64,000 bases of DNA, taken from Dama dama. Taxonomy: Eukaryota > Chordata > Mammalia > Artiodactyla > Cervidae. Below the pieces are notes generated by a model, which was given only the letters and a program-made list of their open reading frames with translations, was not told the DNA's origin and did no database searches. The position numbers and the translations under genes were made by a program. Below, piece after piece: positions 45,196-57,237 of this stretch; the first letter of the stretch is position 1, and each line of letters opens with the position of its first letter. The DNA lies in assembly GCF_033118175.1 (NCBI RefSeq), contig NC_083692.1, forward strand, positions 94,792,501-94,856,500, read 5' to 3'.

Positions 45196-47997
45196 CTTCG
45201 GTTCAGTTGCTCAGTAATGCCTGATTCTTTGAGACCCCATGGACTGCAGCATGCCAGGCTTCCCTGTCATCACCAACTCCCAGACCTTGCTCAAACTCAT
45301 GTCCATTGAGTCAGTGATGCCATCCAACCATCTCATCCTCTGTCATCCCCTTCTCCTCCTGCCTTCAATCTTTCCTAGGATCAGGGTTTTTACCAAGGAG
45401 TCAGTTCTTCGCAACAGGTCGCCAAAGTATTGGAGTTTCAGCTTCAGCATCAGTCCTTCCAATGAATATTCAGGATTGATTTCCTTTAGGATGGACAGTT
45501 TTGATCTCCTTGCAGTCCAAAGGACTCTCAAGAGTCTTCTCCAACACCACAGTTCAAAAGCATCAATTCTTTGGCACTCAAGTTTCTTTATAGTCCAACT
45601 TTCACATCCATACATGACCACTGGAAAAACCATAGCTTTGACTAAATGGACCTTTGTCGGCAAAGTAATGTCTCTGCTTTTTAATATGCTGTCTAGGTTG
45701 GTCATAGCTTTTCTTCCAAGGAGCAAGCATCTTTTAATTTCATGGCTGCAGTCACCATCTGCAGTGATTCTGGAGCCCAAGAAAATAAAGTCTCTCACTT
45801 TTTCTGTTGTTTCTCCATCTATTTGCCATGGAGTAATAGGACCAGATGGCATGATCTTAGTTTTTTGAATGCTGAATTTTAAGCCAGTTTTTTTTCACTC
45901 TCCTCTTTCACATTCATCAAGAGGCTCTTTAGTTCTTCATTTTCTGCCATAAGGGTGTCATTGGCATATCTGAGGTTACTGGTATTTCTCCCAGCAATCT
46001 TGATTCCAGCTTGTGCTTCTTCCAGCCCAGCGTTTCTCATGATGTACTCTGCATATAAGTTAAATAAGCAGGGTGACAATATATAGCCTTGATGTACTCC
46101 TTTCCCTATTTGGAACCAGTCTGTTGTTCCATGTCGAGTTCTAACTGTTGCTTCCTGACCTGCATACAGATTTCTCAGGAGGCAGGTGAGGTTGTTTGGT
46201 ATTCCTATCTCTTGAAGAATTTTCCACAGTTTTTTTTGTCAAAGGCTTTGGCATAGTCAATAAAGCAAAAGTAGATGTTTTTCTGAAACTCTTTCTTTTT
46301 CTATGATCCAACAGATATTAGCAATTTGATCTCTGTTTCCTTGGCCTTTTCTAAATCCACCTTGAACATCTGGAAGTTCATGGTTCACGTATTGTCGAAG
46401 CCTGGCTTGAAGAATTTTGAGCATTACTTTGCTAGCGTGTGAGGTGAGTGCAATTGTGTGGTAGTTTGAGCATTCTTTGGCCTTGTCTTTCTTTGGGATT
46501 GGAATGAAAACTGACCTTTTCCAGTCCTATGGCCACTGCTGAGTTTTCCAGATTTGCTGGCGTATTGAGTGTAGCACTTTCACAGCATCATCTTTTAGGA
46601 TTTGAAATCACTCAACTGGAATTCCATCACCTCCACTAGCTTTGTTCATAGTGATGCTTCCTAAAGCCCCCTTGACTTCACATTCTAGGATGTCTGGCTC
46701 CAGGTGAGTGATCACACCATTGTGATTATCTGGATCATGAAGATCTTTTCTGTACAGTTCTTCTGTGTATTCTTGCCACCTCTTCTTAATCTCTCCTGCT
46801 CCTGTTAGGTCTGTACCATTTCTGTCCTTTATTGTGTCTGTCTTTGCATGAAATATTCCCTTGGTATCTCTAATTTTCTTAAAGAGATCTCTAGTCTTTC
46901 CCATTCTATTGTTTTCCTCTATTTCTTTGCATTGATCGCTGAGGAAGGCTTTCTTATCTCTCCTGGCTATTCTTTGGAACTCTGCATTCAAATGGGAATA
47001 TCTTTCCTTTTCTCCTTTGCTTTTGCTTCTCTTCTTTTCACAGCTATTTGTAGGGCCTGCTCAGACAACCATTTTGCCTTTTTACATTTCTTTTTCTTGG
47101 GGATGATCTTGATCCCTGCCTCATGTACAATGTCACAAACCACTGTCCATACTTCTTCAGGAACTCATCTATCAGATCTGATTCCTTGAATCTATTTGTC
47201 ACTTCCATTGTATAATCAAAAGGGATTTGATTTAGGTCATACCTGAATGGTCTAGTGGTTTTCCCCCACTTTCTTCAATTTAAGTCTGAATTTGGCAATA
47301 AGGAGTTCATGGTCTGAGCCACAGTCAGCTCCCAGTCTTGTTTTTGTTGACCATATAGAGCTTCTCCATCTTTGGCTGCAAGGAATATAATCAATCTGAT
47401 TTCGGTATTGACCATCTGGTGATGTCCATGTATAGAGTCTTTTCTTGTGTTGTTGGAAGAGGTAGTTTGCTATGACTAGTGCATTCTCTTGGCAAAAGTC
47501 TGCTAGCTTTTGCCCTGCTTCATTCCGTACTCCAAGGCCAAATTTGCCTGTTACTCCAGGTATCTCTTGACTTCCTACTTCTGCATTCCAACCCCCTATG
47601 ATGGTAAGGACATCTTTTTTGGGTGTTAATTCTAGAAGGTCTTGTAGGTCTTCATAGGACTGTTCAATTTCAGCTTCTTCAGCATTGCTTGTTGGGGCAC
47701 AGACTTGGATTACTGTGATATTGAATGTTTCGCCTTGGAAATGAAGAAAGATCATTCTGTCGTTTTTGAGATTGCATCAAAGTACTGCATTTTGGACTCT
47801 TTTGTTGACTATGATGGCTACTCCATTTCTTCTAAAGGATTCTTGCCCACGGTAGTAGATATAATGGTCATCTGAGTTAAATTCACCCATTCCAGTCCAT
47901 TTTAGTTCACTGATTCCTAAAATGTCAATGTTCACTCTTGCCATCTCCTGTTTGACCACTTCTAATTTACCTTGATTCATGGACCTAACATTCCAAA
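45196..47997 (-). mobile_element. BovB LINE, 2.8 kb, endonuclease plus RT
   Basis: Antisense BovB from the 3' tail (CGGTTCAGTTGCTCAGTAAT) to a 5' truncation in the N-terminal endonuclease region. On minus: 48025-47777 (ARVNIDILGISELKWTGMGE; its first few codons lie in the flank); 47755-47252 (PKKDVLTIIGGWNAEVGSQE; catalytic SDH in LGADCGSDHELLIAKF); the linker 46991-46608; and RT/C-terminal pieces 46079-45879 and 45852-45343 (FPVVMYGCESWTIKKLECQR). RT motif C reads YANDT where others have YADDT. GATAATACA at 45187-45195 and 47998-48006 is a perfect 9-bp target duplication. Dead copy. Confidence 0.95.
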
Positions 47998-48014
47998 GAT
48001 AATACAGCCACCAT

Positions 48015-48240
48015 TTATTGACCACTTGACTCTACCAGGAGCTGTACTGAGGGCTTACATGAATGATTTAATTTTTAAATCAACTCAGTGAGGTAGAACC
48101 TATTATTACCACTATTTGACTGATCTGAGGCTTAGAGAGATTAAGAATCTGTATACAGATTACACAGCTAGTAAATGGTGGAACTGAGATCCTAATCCAC
48201 TCCTGTCTGGTTCCAGAGCCTGTGTCCCAGCCATCATGAA
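48015..48240 (-). mobile_element. MIR SINE
   Basis: Antisense MIR: GAGGTAGAACCTATTATTAC, GAGGCTTAGAGAGATTAAGA, TACACAGCTAGTAAATGGTG, GTTCCAGAGCCTGTGTC. Nearly full length. Confidence 0.88.
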
Positions 48241-48269
48241 ATGTTGCCTCCCACTATCATGTATTATAG

Positions 48270-48412
48270 TAACGATAATAGTGTTGGTCATAATGATGAT
48301 GATGGTGGTGATGATAATAATAATGAGGAGGAGGATAGTAATGGTTATTAATAAAATGATGATGGTGGTGATGGTGATACCAATGATGATGATGATGATG
48401 ATGATGATTTTA
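48270..48412. repeat. Compound (GAT)n/(GGT)n trinucleotide array
   Basis: Imperfect ATGATGATGGTGGTGATGAT arrays with AATAAT and GAGGAG interruptions. The purest segment is at 48383-48408. Open frames of single-residue runs here are artefacts of the repeat. Confidence 0.93.
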
Positions 48413-48977
48413 AAATAATAGTAAATACCTGTGTAAATTCTTAACAACTGGCATAAGAGATCATGCTAGGGAAAGTCCAACCTTTTGAAAAATTCCCTGG
48501 CAAAGGTCAAAGGTCTGGCTGGCAGCTGCTTCAAGATCTGGTGAGGCAAGAAGAGAATTTTGTCTGTCATTTTGCAGACAAAGGGGTTGAATGAAAAAGT
48601 GTCACTGGAGAAGTGAGAAGAGAGAAACAGGGAGCCAGCATGCTGGGAAGTTGCTGGGACAGGCCAGGCGAGACAGCAACAAATCCTCCAGGTTGGGGCC
48701 AGTCAGGGGTGGCTGGATGGATTTTGGAAACAATGGCATTACAACTCCAGTTGATCAGGTTGGCATTGACTATGACATCAGCTTTCTCAGACTTTCTCCT
48801 CCTTCCCGAATGTGAAGTCTATTGTGCTCCAGAATGTGTGAACAACTTTTGAGTAATAATTAAGAAAGGTGATGAATTTTATGTCTAAGTCATTGGCCCT
48901 GAGTAGCAGCTACACATGGGAGCTCAACTCAAGGAGATTTTACTTTGATCTAAAGGGCAAGAGAGTTCTTTGTGGAT

Positions 48978-48978
<1 letters not shown>

Positions 48979-49024
<46 letters not shown>
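48979..49024. repeat. (GT)23 microsatellite
   Basis: Uninterrupted GT dinucleotides. Confidence 0.97.
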
Positions 49025-49026
<2 letters not shown>

Positions 49027-50639
49027 GGAAGATATAGAGACAGAGAAAGAAATTGAACTCACAGTGAATAAACCAGAGCTGTGCCTGCCATCCGATGTGT
49101 GGCTAGTACCACGTGTTGAAATCATAGTATTTTGATATACATGTGGTTAAGAAAACCTGTATTATTCAAATTAATTTTACCTTCTTAAATAATCTTTTGA
49201 AAATGCGACTGGCAGGAGATTTAAAATTATACATGTGTTCACATTCTATTTCTATTTCCACTGGATGGGTTCAGCATAGCCTGGCTGCACAATCTTGTGT
49301 ATTTCAAGGCGTTGCTAAGGCATTTTGGATGGGACAAGTCATCACTGAGAGCGACTCTCTGGGCTGACAGAGAATATTCCGTGTCTTGTCTCTCCAATCA
49401 CTACAAACCAGCCATAATGACAACCACAGATGGCTCTGTAATGGGATAGTTGGGGTGGGGGTGGCATTCTTGCCCCTGATAGGAACTCTGGAAGTGGATG
49501 GATGGATGAAGGGTGGTGGGAGCAGAGAGAAGGGAAGATTACTCGTTTCCTGGGGAAACAGGCGAGGCACCAGGTGGCCTCTGAACTGGTCCCTGTGGAT
49601 AAACCGATGTTTCGAAGCACAGAAGACGGGGGAGGGCACCAGAGCTGCAGAAACAAAGTAAGACAGGCGTGGCTGGGAAGCAGGACAAGCCAGAGGAATT
49701 GGACCCCAGTCCTTGCTTCTTGCACTCAGGAAACTGCTTACAGCTCAGGGAGCGCTCTTGACCCTTAGGCTAGAGGGAGGCAAGATTCATGATCTCCTAG
49801 TCACCCTAGGATTAAAGTCGCCCAGTACCCTTCCACATGCCCACTGTCTTGCTATGCTTTCCCAATGCAAAGGCAGGGTAGGGTTCCAAACATCTTGCCC
49901 ACTAATATCCAGGGCTTCCTAGGACAAGGGAAATGTTGAGGGGTTCTTTAAAAGGAAGATCCAGTCTTTAAATGACATTGAAGCTTAAAATCTAAAACAT
50001 TAGATTTCCTCACTCTCAAAGGACAAGAGAAAGCCTTCAAGTGAGATCATGCTATATGTTAATTAGCAGCTCCAAATCTACAGTTTCACATAATAGAAAT
50101 GAGAGTGAGAAGGACGAGCATCTCTCCACCATACAAAAGGCATCAGCCTTGAAGCCCATCAAGCAGAGAGGAATTATGACTGGGGGCTTGAGTTTCAACT
50201 TCCTCTGAAAAACGCTTCCAACAGCCCTCACTTCTGAGTGAGTTAGAGCCAAAATGGTCACTTGCCAAGTGAATCTTGACACAGAGAGATGAGCCCCAAA
50301 TGAACTTTTAGCAATTTCCAGAATTCCAGTTTGTTGTTTCTCTCCAGACCTTTCATTTGTGTGTGCCTCGTGGGTAGATGTGACAGCTCATTGGCACTTT
50401 TATCTGGAGGCAGAGAGGCCATGAGTCTCCCTGGAGAAGCTGTGCTCTCCTTTCCAGCTATGCATTTTCGGGGGTGTGGCCCAACACCTCTGCCTTTGAA
50501 AATCTGCACATCAGCGCCACAATTCACAAGACCTAGGTCATTACTGGGTCCCTTTGACAGACACCCTTTATACTTAAAACAACTATTTATCTTGTGTTGA
50601 CTAACCCCAAACACTAAGCACTAATGTGTGAAGCCCAGA

Positions 50640-50815
50640 AAATGTACTAATTTTATTTACTCTTCAAATACTATCTTGAATTAAGTATGATTACAATCTC
50701 AGAGGTGCAGAGAAATTAATTCACTCTTTCTTGCTGATAAGGACTGAGGAAGAGATTAATAAAATTCCAGCTGCCTGACCACCAAAGTCAGAATTCTTGA
50801 CTGCCATGTTGTGTT
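50640..50815 (-). mobile_element. Possible MIR
   Basis: TTTTATTTACTCTTCAAATA, CAATCTCAGAGGTGCAGAGA and ACCACCAAAGTCAGAATTCT resemble diverged antisense MIR. Confidence 0.4.
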
Positions 50816-51011
50816 GCTTTGAGAATGTATTTTAATTGTATAGGTCAGAAAAATCATCGTGGTGCAGAAGTACCACTGGCAAATGTTAAAAACTATCATT
50901 GGTTATAAAATCATCATGGGCACGACTTTGTTTTGTTCTTTGGAAATCATATCTTGGTAAACTCGGCCTGCCTCAGTAGACACCGAGTAGAAGAATGCCC
51001 CGTGCCTCCTG

Positions 51012-51176
51012 TTTTTCGTTTTTGTTTGGCTGTGCTGGGTCTGGCTCTCTAACTGTGGCATGGGCCTAGTTGCCCCAAGGCAGGTGGGGTCCTAGTTCCC
51101 TGACCAGGGATTGAACCCATGTCCCTTGCCTTGGAAGGTGGAATCTTAACCACTGGACCACCAGGGAAGTCCCCTT
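51012..51176 (-). mobile_element. CHR-2-type SINE, short
   Basis: Antisense: TTGTTTGGCTGTGCTGGGTC, CCTGACCAGGGATTGAACCC, CACTGGACCACCAGGGAAGT. Confidence 0.88.
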
Positions 51177-53140
51177 CCTTCTCTTTCTTTCCCTAGTCCC
51201 CTTCTCATTCTTATTGATAAAATGACTGTATCCAAACTTTGAAGAGTAACTGCTAATTCCATAGAGTGGAGGTGGGTTGATGGCACTCAGGAAGGGGTAC
51301 AAATCCAGGCCTGGCTAATCCCCCCACAAACACCCCTCTGCTGGGGGCACCATGTTGGCCCTGCACCAGTAAGCATTGAGAGCTGGGGCTCCCTGAGCCC
51401 AGGAACTGGTGATTAAATTATGAGCATCCTTATTCATGGATGTAAAAAGCCTCCCTGTGTTCATCTGGGAGCCTGTGATTAGCAGCACAAGCCCGGTAAG
51501 TAATTATTAGAGACAGAATAACTGGCCAAGCTATCCGCTTTCCACCTGGCCCTAATGTCTCCAAGGGTTGCGTTTCCAGTCCACTTATTTTGCTTGACAG
51601 CGGGAACCTGAAAGGCCATGGGGCCCAGCTGGTTCTTAGGCTGTCTTACCATTTTGTGCCCCTCGAATGATTTTACAGGTTAAAATAGAAAAGGAGGCCT
51701 GACTTCCACAGAACCATGAGCAGAAGTCACGGCTGAGACCATTATAAAGCCGGTGACTCTATTCTTTAGGATTTTTCACCAAAGAAGAACAATTTCCCCA
51801 CCTCTGCTATCCCTATCCTTGCAGAACTGAAGGCCAGTCTGTTTGGTGGCAAGTGGTGATTAGCTGGTGGCTGGGCAAGAAAATTATTGTCTGTTGATGT
51901 AGCTGTCAAGATATTGCTAAAAATAGTGTAATTTCCTTTCATTGGTGTTGTTTCAGAGCTTTGGTTGCTAGAAGCTTGTAATTAATACCTGAGATGGGCT
52001 GAAATGGAATTCCTGAACCATATGTATCTGTGGGCTTAAATGGGGGAACATGTCCTGAACGCGGCTTGCTTCCATTTGCTGATGAGGCGTTTGGTATTTG
52101 TTGGTGGGAAACCTAAAGCCACTCCAGCTGTAGATTTGGCCAGCCCGTCTGTCTACTATGTACAGAGCCCCACGCTAGCCCTGGGGAGACATGCTCTCAA
52201 CCTGGTGTGGTCAATGGGATAATGTATGTTCTAGAGTCTTATTGGTACTCTTCCAAGGGATTTTCATGTATTGGGTTGTGGAATTCCCGTAACAGGGACT
52301 CAAGAGGCTCAGGACCCTGGTCATTGAGATAATAAACCCAAGTCTTCCAGGCTCGAGAGCTTGATTTCTTTATCAAGATCCTGTACAGATCATTGTAAGA
52401 CATTTTAAATACCTCAGTGCGGAAATATACAAAGGTGTGTGGGAGGTTCTAGAAAGGGTGACCAGATTCCTAGAGTTCCCTGCATTCCCCCAGTGCTATC
52501 TGAATATTTTTGATCACATGGCACTATCAGTTTAAAAAAAAAGAAACAGAAAATGAACGTTTTCTTTAGTATTTTTTTTACCTCATACATTGTAAGTCTA
52601 TATAAAATATGTACTAACATATTTTACACTTTGAAACACACACTTTCACAGTAGAAATTAAAAGGATGAGATGTTGCTTGGATCAATAAACAAATGAATG
52701 AAAATGTTCATAGAATGAAGAATGAAAAACTACCAAGTCAGTGGCCCCCTGACTTTTTTAAGAAGTTGCATGAAGACCATATCCTGGCCCAGAAAGGCCA
52801 CAGAGCTGACTTATTTCTGATTTTTTTTTAAGGTTATTTGTCCCTCAGAGAGCAGGAAGAAATGATAAAAGGTCCCCTGGCTAGTAAGCAAGGGGGTTAT
52901 GACCACTTGTTCAGAATGTCCCAGAATCTTTGCCAATGATTCTGAAGGGCCTTATGACTTTTCACGGCATGAGATGTAGGGCATTTGGGGGGCATGAGAC
53001 GCAGGATACATATGGACCACACAGAGAAAGACAGTGATTACCAGGGAAGACCACATGGTGACCCATCTTTGTATTTTCCAACTTGTGAGAATATGGCTTT
53101 GCTTCTAAGAGGAGGGGAAACAACTAGGGGCATTTTTGTA
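51177..53140. other. Repeat-free stretch with clustered TAAT cores
   Basis: No repeat family or exon recognised. TAAT/ATTA cores cluster (GATTAAATTATGAG at ~51412, GTAATTATTAG at ~51500, TTGTAATTAATACC at ~51977), which could suit a homeodomain-bound conserved element, but this is only a guess. Confidence 0.35.
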
Positions 53141-53345
53141 GGGCTCCTGGTGGCTCAGACAGTAAAGCATCTGCCTGCAATGTGGGAGACCCAGATTCCA
53201 TCTTCGGGTTGGGAAGATCCGTTGGAGAAGGGAAAGGCTACCCACTCCAGGATTCTTGCCTGGGGAATAATCATGGACTGGTGGGCTACAGGACATGGGG
53301 ATCACCAAGAGTTGGACACGACTGAGTGACCAACACACTTGCAGG
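53141..53345 (+). mobile_element. Bov-tA SINE
   Basis: GGGCTCCTGGTGGCTCAGAC head, GGGAAGATCCGTTGGAGAAG, CCACTCCAGGATTCTTGCCT and end ACGACTGAGTGACCAACACA. Confidence 0.93.
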
Positions 53346-53394
53346 CACTGAACATTTTCAAGGCACCTTCCCTTTATAGGCAGAACAAACCAAG

Positions 53395-53520
53395 TCATAT
53401 TCTTTGGACAATCATTTTCTGTCAAGCCCTGTGCTGAATACCTGAAGCAGCAAGAGGACTTTATCATGGTTCTTGTCCTCAAGCAGCTGATATTAGGAGT
53501 GGTCAGAAAGCTAGACCTGA
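53395..53520 (-). mobile_element. Possible L2 remnant
   Basis: TCAAGCCCTGTGCTGAATAC and TTCTTGTCCTCAAGCAGCTG resemble antisense L2 3' end. Confidence 0.45.
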
Positions 53521-53524
53521 AAAT

Positions 53525-53990
53525 TAATTACATTGTATTAATAGTATGTATACATCAATCCCAGTCTCCCAATTCACCCCAACCCCTCACCTGTCCCCCT
53601 TGGTATCCACACCTTTGTTCTCTGCCCCTGTGTCTTTATTTCTGCTTTGCAAATATGATCAACTATGCCATTTTTCTATATTCTACAAATATTCATTAAT
53701 ATATGATATTTTTTTTCCTCTTTGTGAGAAAAGACTGTATGACAGTCTTTAGGTCCATCGATGTCTCTGCAAATGATACAATTTCACTATTGATACCAGG
53801 TGTAAATTAGATAACTAGTGAACACATACTGTATAGCACAGGGAAGTTTACTCAGTGCTCCCTGGTGACCCAAATGGAAAGGAAATCCAGAGAAGAGAGG
53901 ATATATGTAAACATGCAGCTGAATCACTTTGCTGTGTAGCGGAAAGTAACACAATATTGTAAAGCAGCTATACTCCAATAAAAATTAGTT
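53525..53990 (+). mobile_element. L1 3' end with 5' inversion
   Basis: 53525-53790 is antisense L1 (CATCAATCCCAGTCTCCCAA, CTCTGCCCCTGTGTCTTTAT, CTTTAGGTCCATCGATGTCT). 53791-53990 is sense L1 tail (TATAGCACAGGGAAGTTTAC, TATACTCCAATAAAAATTAG). The antisense piece ends, in element terms, at TTAATAC-like sequence, and the sense piece starts at the matching ATTGATACC. The two were contiguous in the RNA. Confidence 0.85.
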
Positions 53991-54174
53991 AAAATAATAC
54001 ACTAAAAAATAAAATTAGAATTCAAAGAGAAATGCCATGCAGCCTTGAAAAAGATTGAGAACCGCAGGAAAGAAGATGAAAATGTTTCAGGGATACAGTG
54101 TGGAGAAAAAGGGACTCTTGTCTATTTTGTTCGGTGGTGCGCTGCCAACTCCTAGAACAGGGCCAACAAAATAA

Positions 54175-54345
54175 GATCCTCAGGCTAAACCTGGCCCCAC
54201 CCCCTGACCTAAAAGTGATTTTTGCATATTTATAGGATTGTATGGGAAACAAGGAAGGCTGTGTCCTAGAGATCAAATGACGTCAGCCGAGTTTAAAATG
54301 TTTACTATCAGGCCCTTTACAGAAAGTTTGCTAATGCCTTGGATA
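54175..54345. mobile_element. Possible MER/hAT-type DNA transposon remnant
   Basis: The block AAAATGTTTACTATCAGGCC, followed by CTTTACAGAAAGTTTGCTAA, is typical of a common old mammalian non-autonomous repeat. Exact family not resolved. Confidence 0.4.
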
Positions 54346-54674
54346 TTGTAAATATTCAGTAAATATAGTTTGAATAGGCAGGTACATATATACCATATGA
54401 ATGTGCATGTAGAAGTCTATCTTTCTGTGGGTACACACAGCGATGGCTTAGCAATGGGTTCTGAAGTGATGAGCACTACACTGCCGAAGTCCGTTTTCCC
54501 TGACGATTGGGGAAGGTAAGTCAATTGAAAGAGGCCTTATAAATAATGTGAAATTATGCTTTATGAGATTATATTTGTGTATTACCTGTATAATTAAAAT
54601 GTAAGTTAAAAAATATTCCTCCATCAAAGATAAAAGGTTTTTATCAGTAGAGAATGAAGGCTGGACACTAGTTA

Positions 54675-54800
54675 CCAACCTGCTTTGATCCTCAAGTTTT
54701 ATTACCTATAAAGTGATAATAAATGATAGTAAGTTCTCATAATTGAATAAGATAATATATGAAAAGTGCCCAGCACTCAATCAGCACTCAACGTTTGTTA
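54675..54800 (+). mobile_element. MIR SINE 3' part
   Basis: TTTATTACCTATAAAGTGAT, GAATAAGATAATATATGAAA, GTGCCCAGCACTCAATCAGC, in MIR order. Confidence 0.7.
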
Positions 54801-54829
54801 GCTGTCAGCTCCAAAAGCATTGATCTCAA

Positions 54830-55305
54830 TCCTGAGTCCCCTGTCTCAGTTAATGGCCTCACCACCATCTACCCAAGCCAGAGCCCTGAGAGACGCCTGC
54901 CTCTCACTGCCCCCAGTCATGCAACTGGTCAGCAAGTTCTCTATCTTCTTTGGAAAAAAACACATTGTCATCTGATTGTTGCAATGACTTTCTTACTGGT
55001 TTCTCCCGCTCTGTCCTTTCCCCCTTCTAAGTCATCTTTCCCAGTGGATAGAGTACCCATCCTGCCCAGCTTACAGACTCTGACAGTCTGCTCCTACAAC
55101 AGAAGAGGCGAACTCAGAATGGGATATCCAGAGTTCTTCCATAATCTAGTCCCTATGCTCAGGTCTTTCTGCTCTTTCAGAAATGCTTCCAGGCCTTTAC
55201 ACAGCTGTTTCTTCTCTCTGGCATGCCCTTCCTTATTCTCGCTCCTTCTCAAATATTAATCTATACTTTAAATATCATCTCCTCTAGAATGTCTTCCTCA
55301 AATCC
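54830..55305 (+). mobile_element. L2 LINE 3' part
   Basis: CATTGTCATCTGATTGTTGC, CTTTCTTACTGGTTTCTCCC, CTTCCAGGCCTTTACACAGC, TCTGGCATGCCCTTCCTTAT, in sense L2 order. Confidence 0.75.
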
Positions 55306-55367
55306 GTCCATTCATTCATCCACCCATCCCTCTATCCCTCCCTCTGTCCATCCATCCATCCATCCAC
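55306..55367. repeat. (ATCC)n simple repeat
   Basis: Imperfect CATC/CCAT tetranucleotides after the L2 end. The best run is CCATCCATCCATCCATCCAC. Confidence 0.9.
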
Positions 55368-55539
55368 AAATGATCACTGAAGACGTGCTATGTCCTAGGA
55401 ACTTCAGCTGAGGCTTAAAATGCAGGGATTATCAGCGTAAACACATATCCTGCCCTCCAGTGCAGTACACTCTAAAGGAAGTTAAAAAGTATTAAAAAAA
55501 AAAATCTGGAAAGCAGTTAAGACCTCTATACATAATTTG

Positions 55540-55665
55540 GTGTCAAAATTCAATTTGAATCCCATCCCCACCAATTACCAACTGGGTGACCTATTGTCTC
55601 ATCTTTACAGTGGGAATAAAAATATTCACTTTAAAGGTCTGATTGCTGGGGCCAAAATTTGATTA
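55540..55665 (+). mobile_element. MIR SINE fragment
   Basis: CAATTACCAACTGGGTGACC, GTCTCATCTTTACAGTGGGA, AATAAAAATATTCACTTTAA. Confidence 0.65.
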
Positions 55666-56042
55666 AGTATATTCTGCACATGATGAGAAAATCCATGTAT
55701 GGACTCTCTTCACACACAGCTGGATCCCCAAGTGAAAAACAGGGCTTTTGCCTCCTTGTTCCTCTATTTGCTGCAACCCAGCTTCATCCCTAGACAAAAT
55801 GTCACAGGCAGCCAGAGGCATCATGTCTCCACAGCTGTCAATATCAGAGAGAGGCATCACTTCTTTGCTAATAGGTCCAGGGTACATCCCACAAGAGAAT
55901 CCAGTACCCTTGTAAAAGGACTAATTCAGACATGAGAGAGGGCTCCCCACTGCCTCCTTTCCCTTTCTCCATCCCCGTTTACTTTTTGCTACTTCCCCTG
56001 CCCCTGAGCTTTGGCTAATCACAAACTTTAAGGGCTGGCACA
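55666..56042. other. Unclassified DNA
   Basis: No recognised feature. Confidence 0.4.
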
Positions 56043-56096
56043 AATAGCTTTTGGAAAACATTCATGGGGCTTTCATGGTCATTTATGGACGTGTGT
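56043..56096. repeat. Left copy of a 54-bp direct repeat flanking a SINE
   Basis: Starts AATAGCTTTTGGAAAACATT and recurs at 56311-56364 with 51 of 54 bases identical. It brackets the SINE exactly, so it is an unusually long target-site duplication. Confidence 0.92.
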
Positions 56097-56310
56097 GAAA
56101 GTGAAAGTGTTAGTCACTCAGTTGTGTCCGACTCTTTGTGACCCCATGGACTGTAGCTCGCCAAGCTCCTCTGTCCATGGATTTCTCCAGGCAAGAATAC
56201 TGGAGTGGAGAGCCATTCCCTTCTCCAGGGGATCTTCCCAACCTAGGGATTGAACCTAGGTCTCCCACATTGTAGGCAGACTCTTTACCATTTGAGCCAT
56301 CTGGGAATCC
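56097..56310 (-). mobile_element. Bov-tA SINE, full length, antisense
   Basis: SINE end GAAAGTGAAAGTGTTAGTCA on the left, body GGCAAGAATACTGGAGTGGA, tRNA-derived head TTTGAGCCATCTGGGAATCC on the right. Flanked by the 54-bp repeats. Confidence 0.95.
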
Positions 56311-56364
56311 AATAGCTTTTGGAAAACATTCATGGCACTTTCATGGTCATTTATGGACATGTGT
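56311..56364. repeat. Right copy of the 54-bp direct repeat
   Basis: Partner of 56043-56096, with three mismatches. Confidence 0.92.
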
Positions 56365-57237
56365 AGAGCAGTAAAAAATTTGAATGACTTGATGTGCATG
56401 TTCCCAGCTAAGGCTGAGCAAGGCAATGTGCTCTGCCTTCTTGTTTCAGATTCACAAAGAGCTGGCCAGAGGATGGGGATGGTGAGGAGGCAATAGTGTA
56501 CAGCAAGCAACTCTGGCTCTCAGGGCATCTGGGCAGAGTTTGAATCTCATCTCTGGTATCTCTTTGTGGGATAGCCTCAGGGAAATAATTTCTGAAACTT
56601 ATTTTCTCTTTTGTAAATGGAAATAGAATCTTTGGGGATGAGTTTTTAGGATTTAAGACTATAATCTATGTGAGGGTGTATTTCCTCTAGGAGCAGTGGT
56701 TCAGCAGTCACAGTTTATTGTTCATGGTGATGCGATATACCGCAACTACCACAAATAATGAGAAGTGACTCAGCATCACTTATGAATAGGATACTGATAG
56801 ATTTTGTTGGTATTTAAAAATAGATGTGTTTAAATGAACAGTTTTAGTCTTTTGGCTCAAGTATTTAGTCAATTTATATTTAATGTAATTAATGATATAT
56901 ATTTCATTGGTTTTTTCGATGCACATTTTTCCAACTTAACATCTCTGAAGTTGGAATGCATTCACTGTTGGCCAAGTAACAGTTGTGATATAGTTGTCAT
57001 TGCCTGAGCATGTGCAGACACATCTTTAGAGTGGGTGCCAGCAGCTTGGAAGGAAATCCCTGAGACAACAGCGGAGCCCTCTTTCATCACCCAAGCTCTT
57101 AATGGCACAGAGTTTGAAGCTGTGTGGAAAAGCACAGACACCTTAAACTCTGACTCAAAAAGAGAAGAGAAAGATTTAGAAAAAAATAGATTCTGCATGT
57201 GAAGGAGCTTTAGAAATATCTTTACCTATTTATTTAC
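56365..57237. other. Unclassified DNA
   Basis: A short antisense L1-like block (TTTAGTCAATTTATATTTAA) may lie near 56860-56910. Nothing else is recognised. Confidence 0.35.

Larger units (their letters stand above)
48413..51011. other. Repeat-poor stretch, no recognised gene
   Basis: Apart from a GT repeat (48979-49024) and a possible MIR (50640-50815) I identify no element. Short overlapping frames around 49300-49930 lack splice context or known motifs. Confidence 0.45.

Noticed and set aside
45239..45868. 209-codon open frame on plus
   Set aside because: It is the complementary strand of BovB coding sequence. The same shadow frame recurs at 2551-3120 and 40530-41099.
48160..48447. Isoleucine- and methionine-rich open frames on both strands
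   Set aside because: Produced by the (GAT)n trinucleotide repeat.
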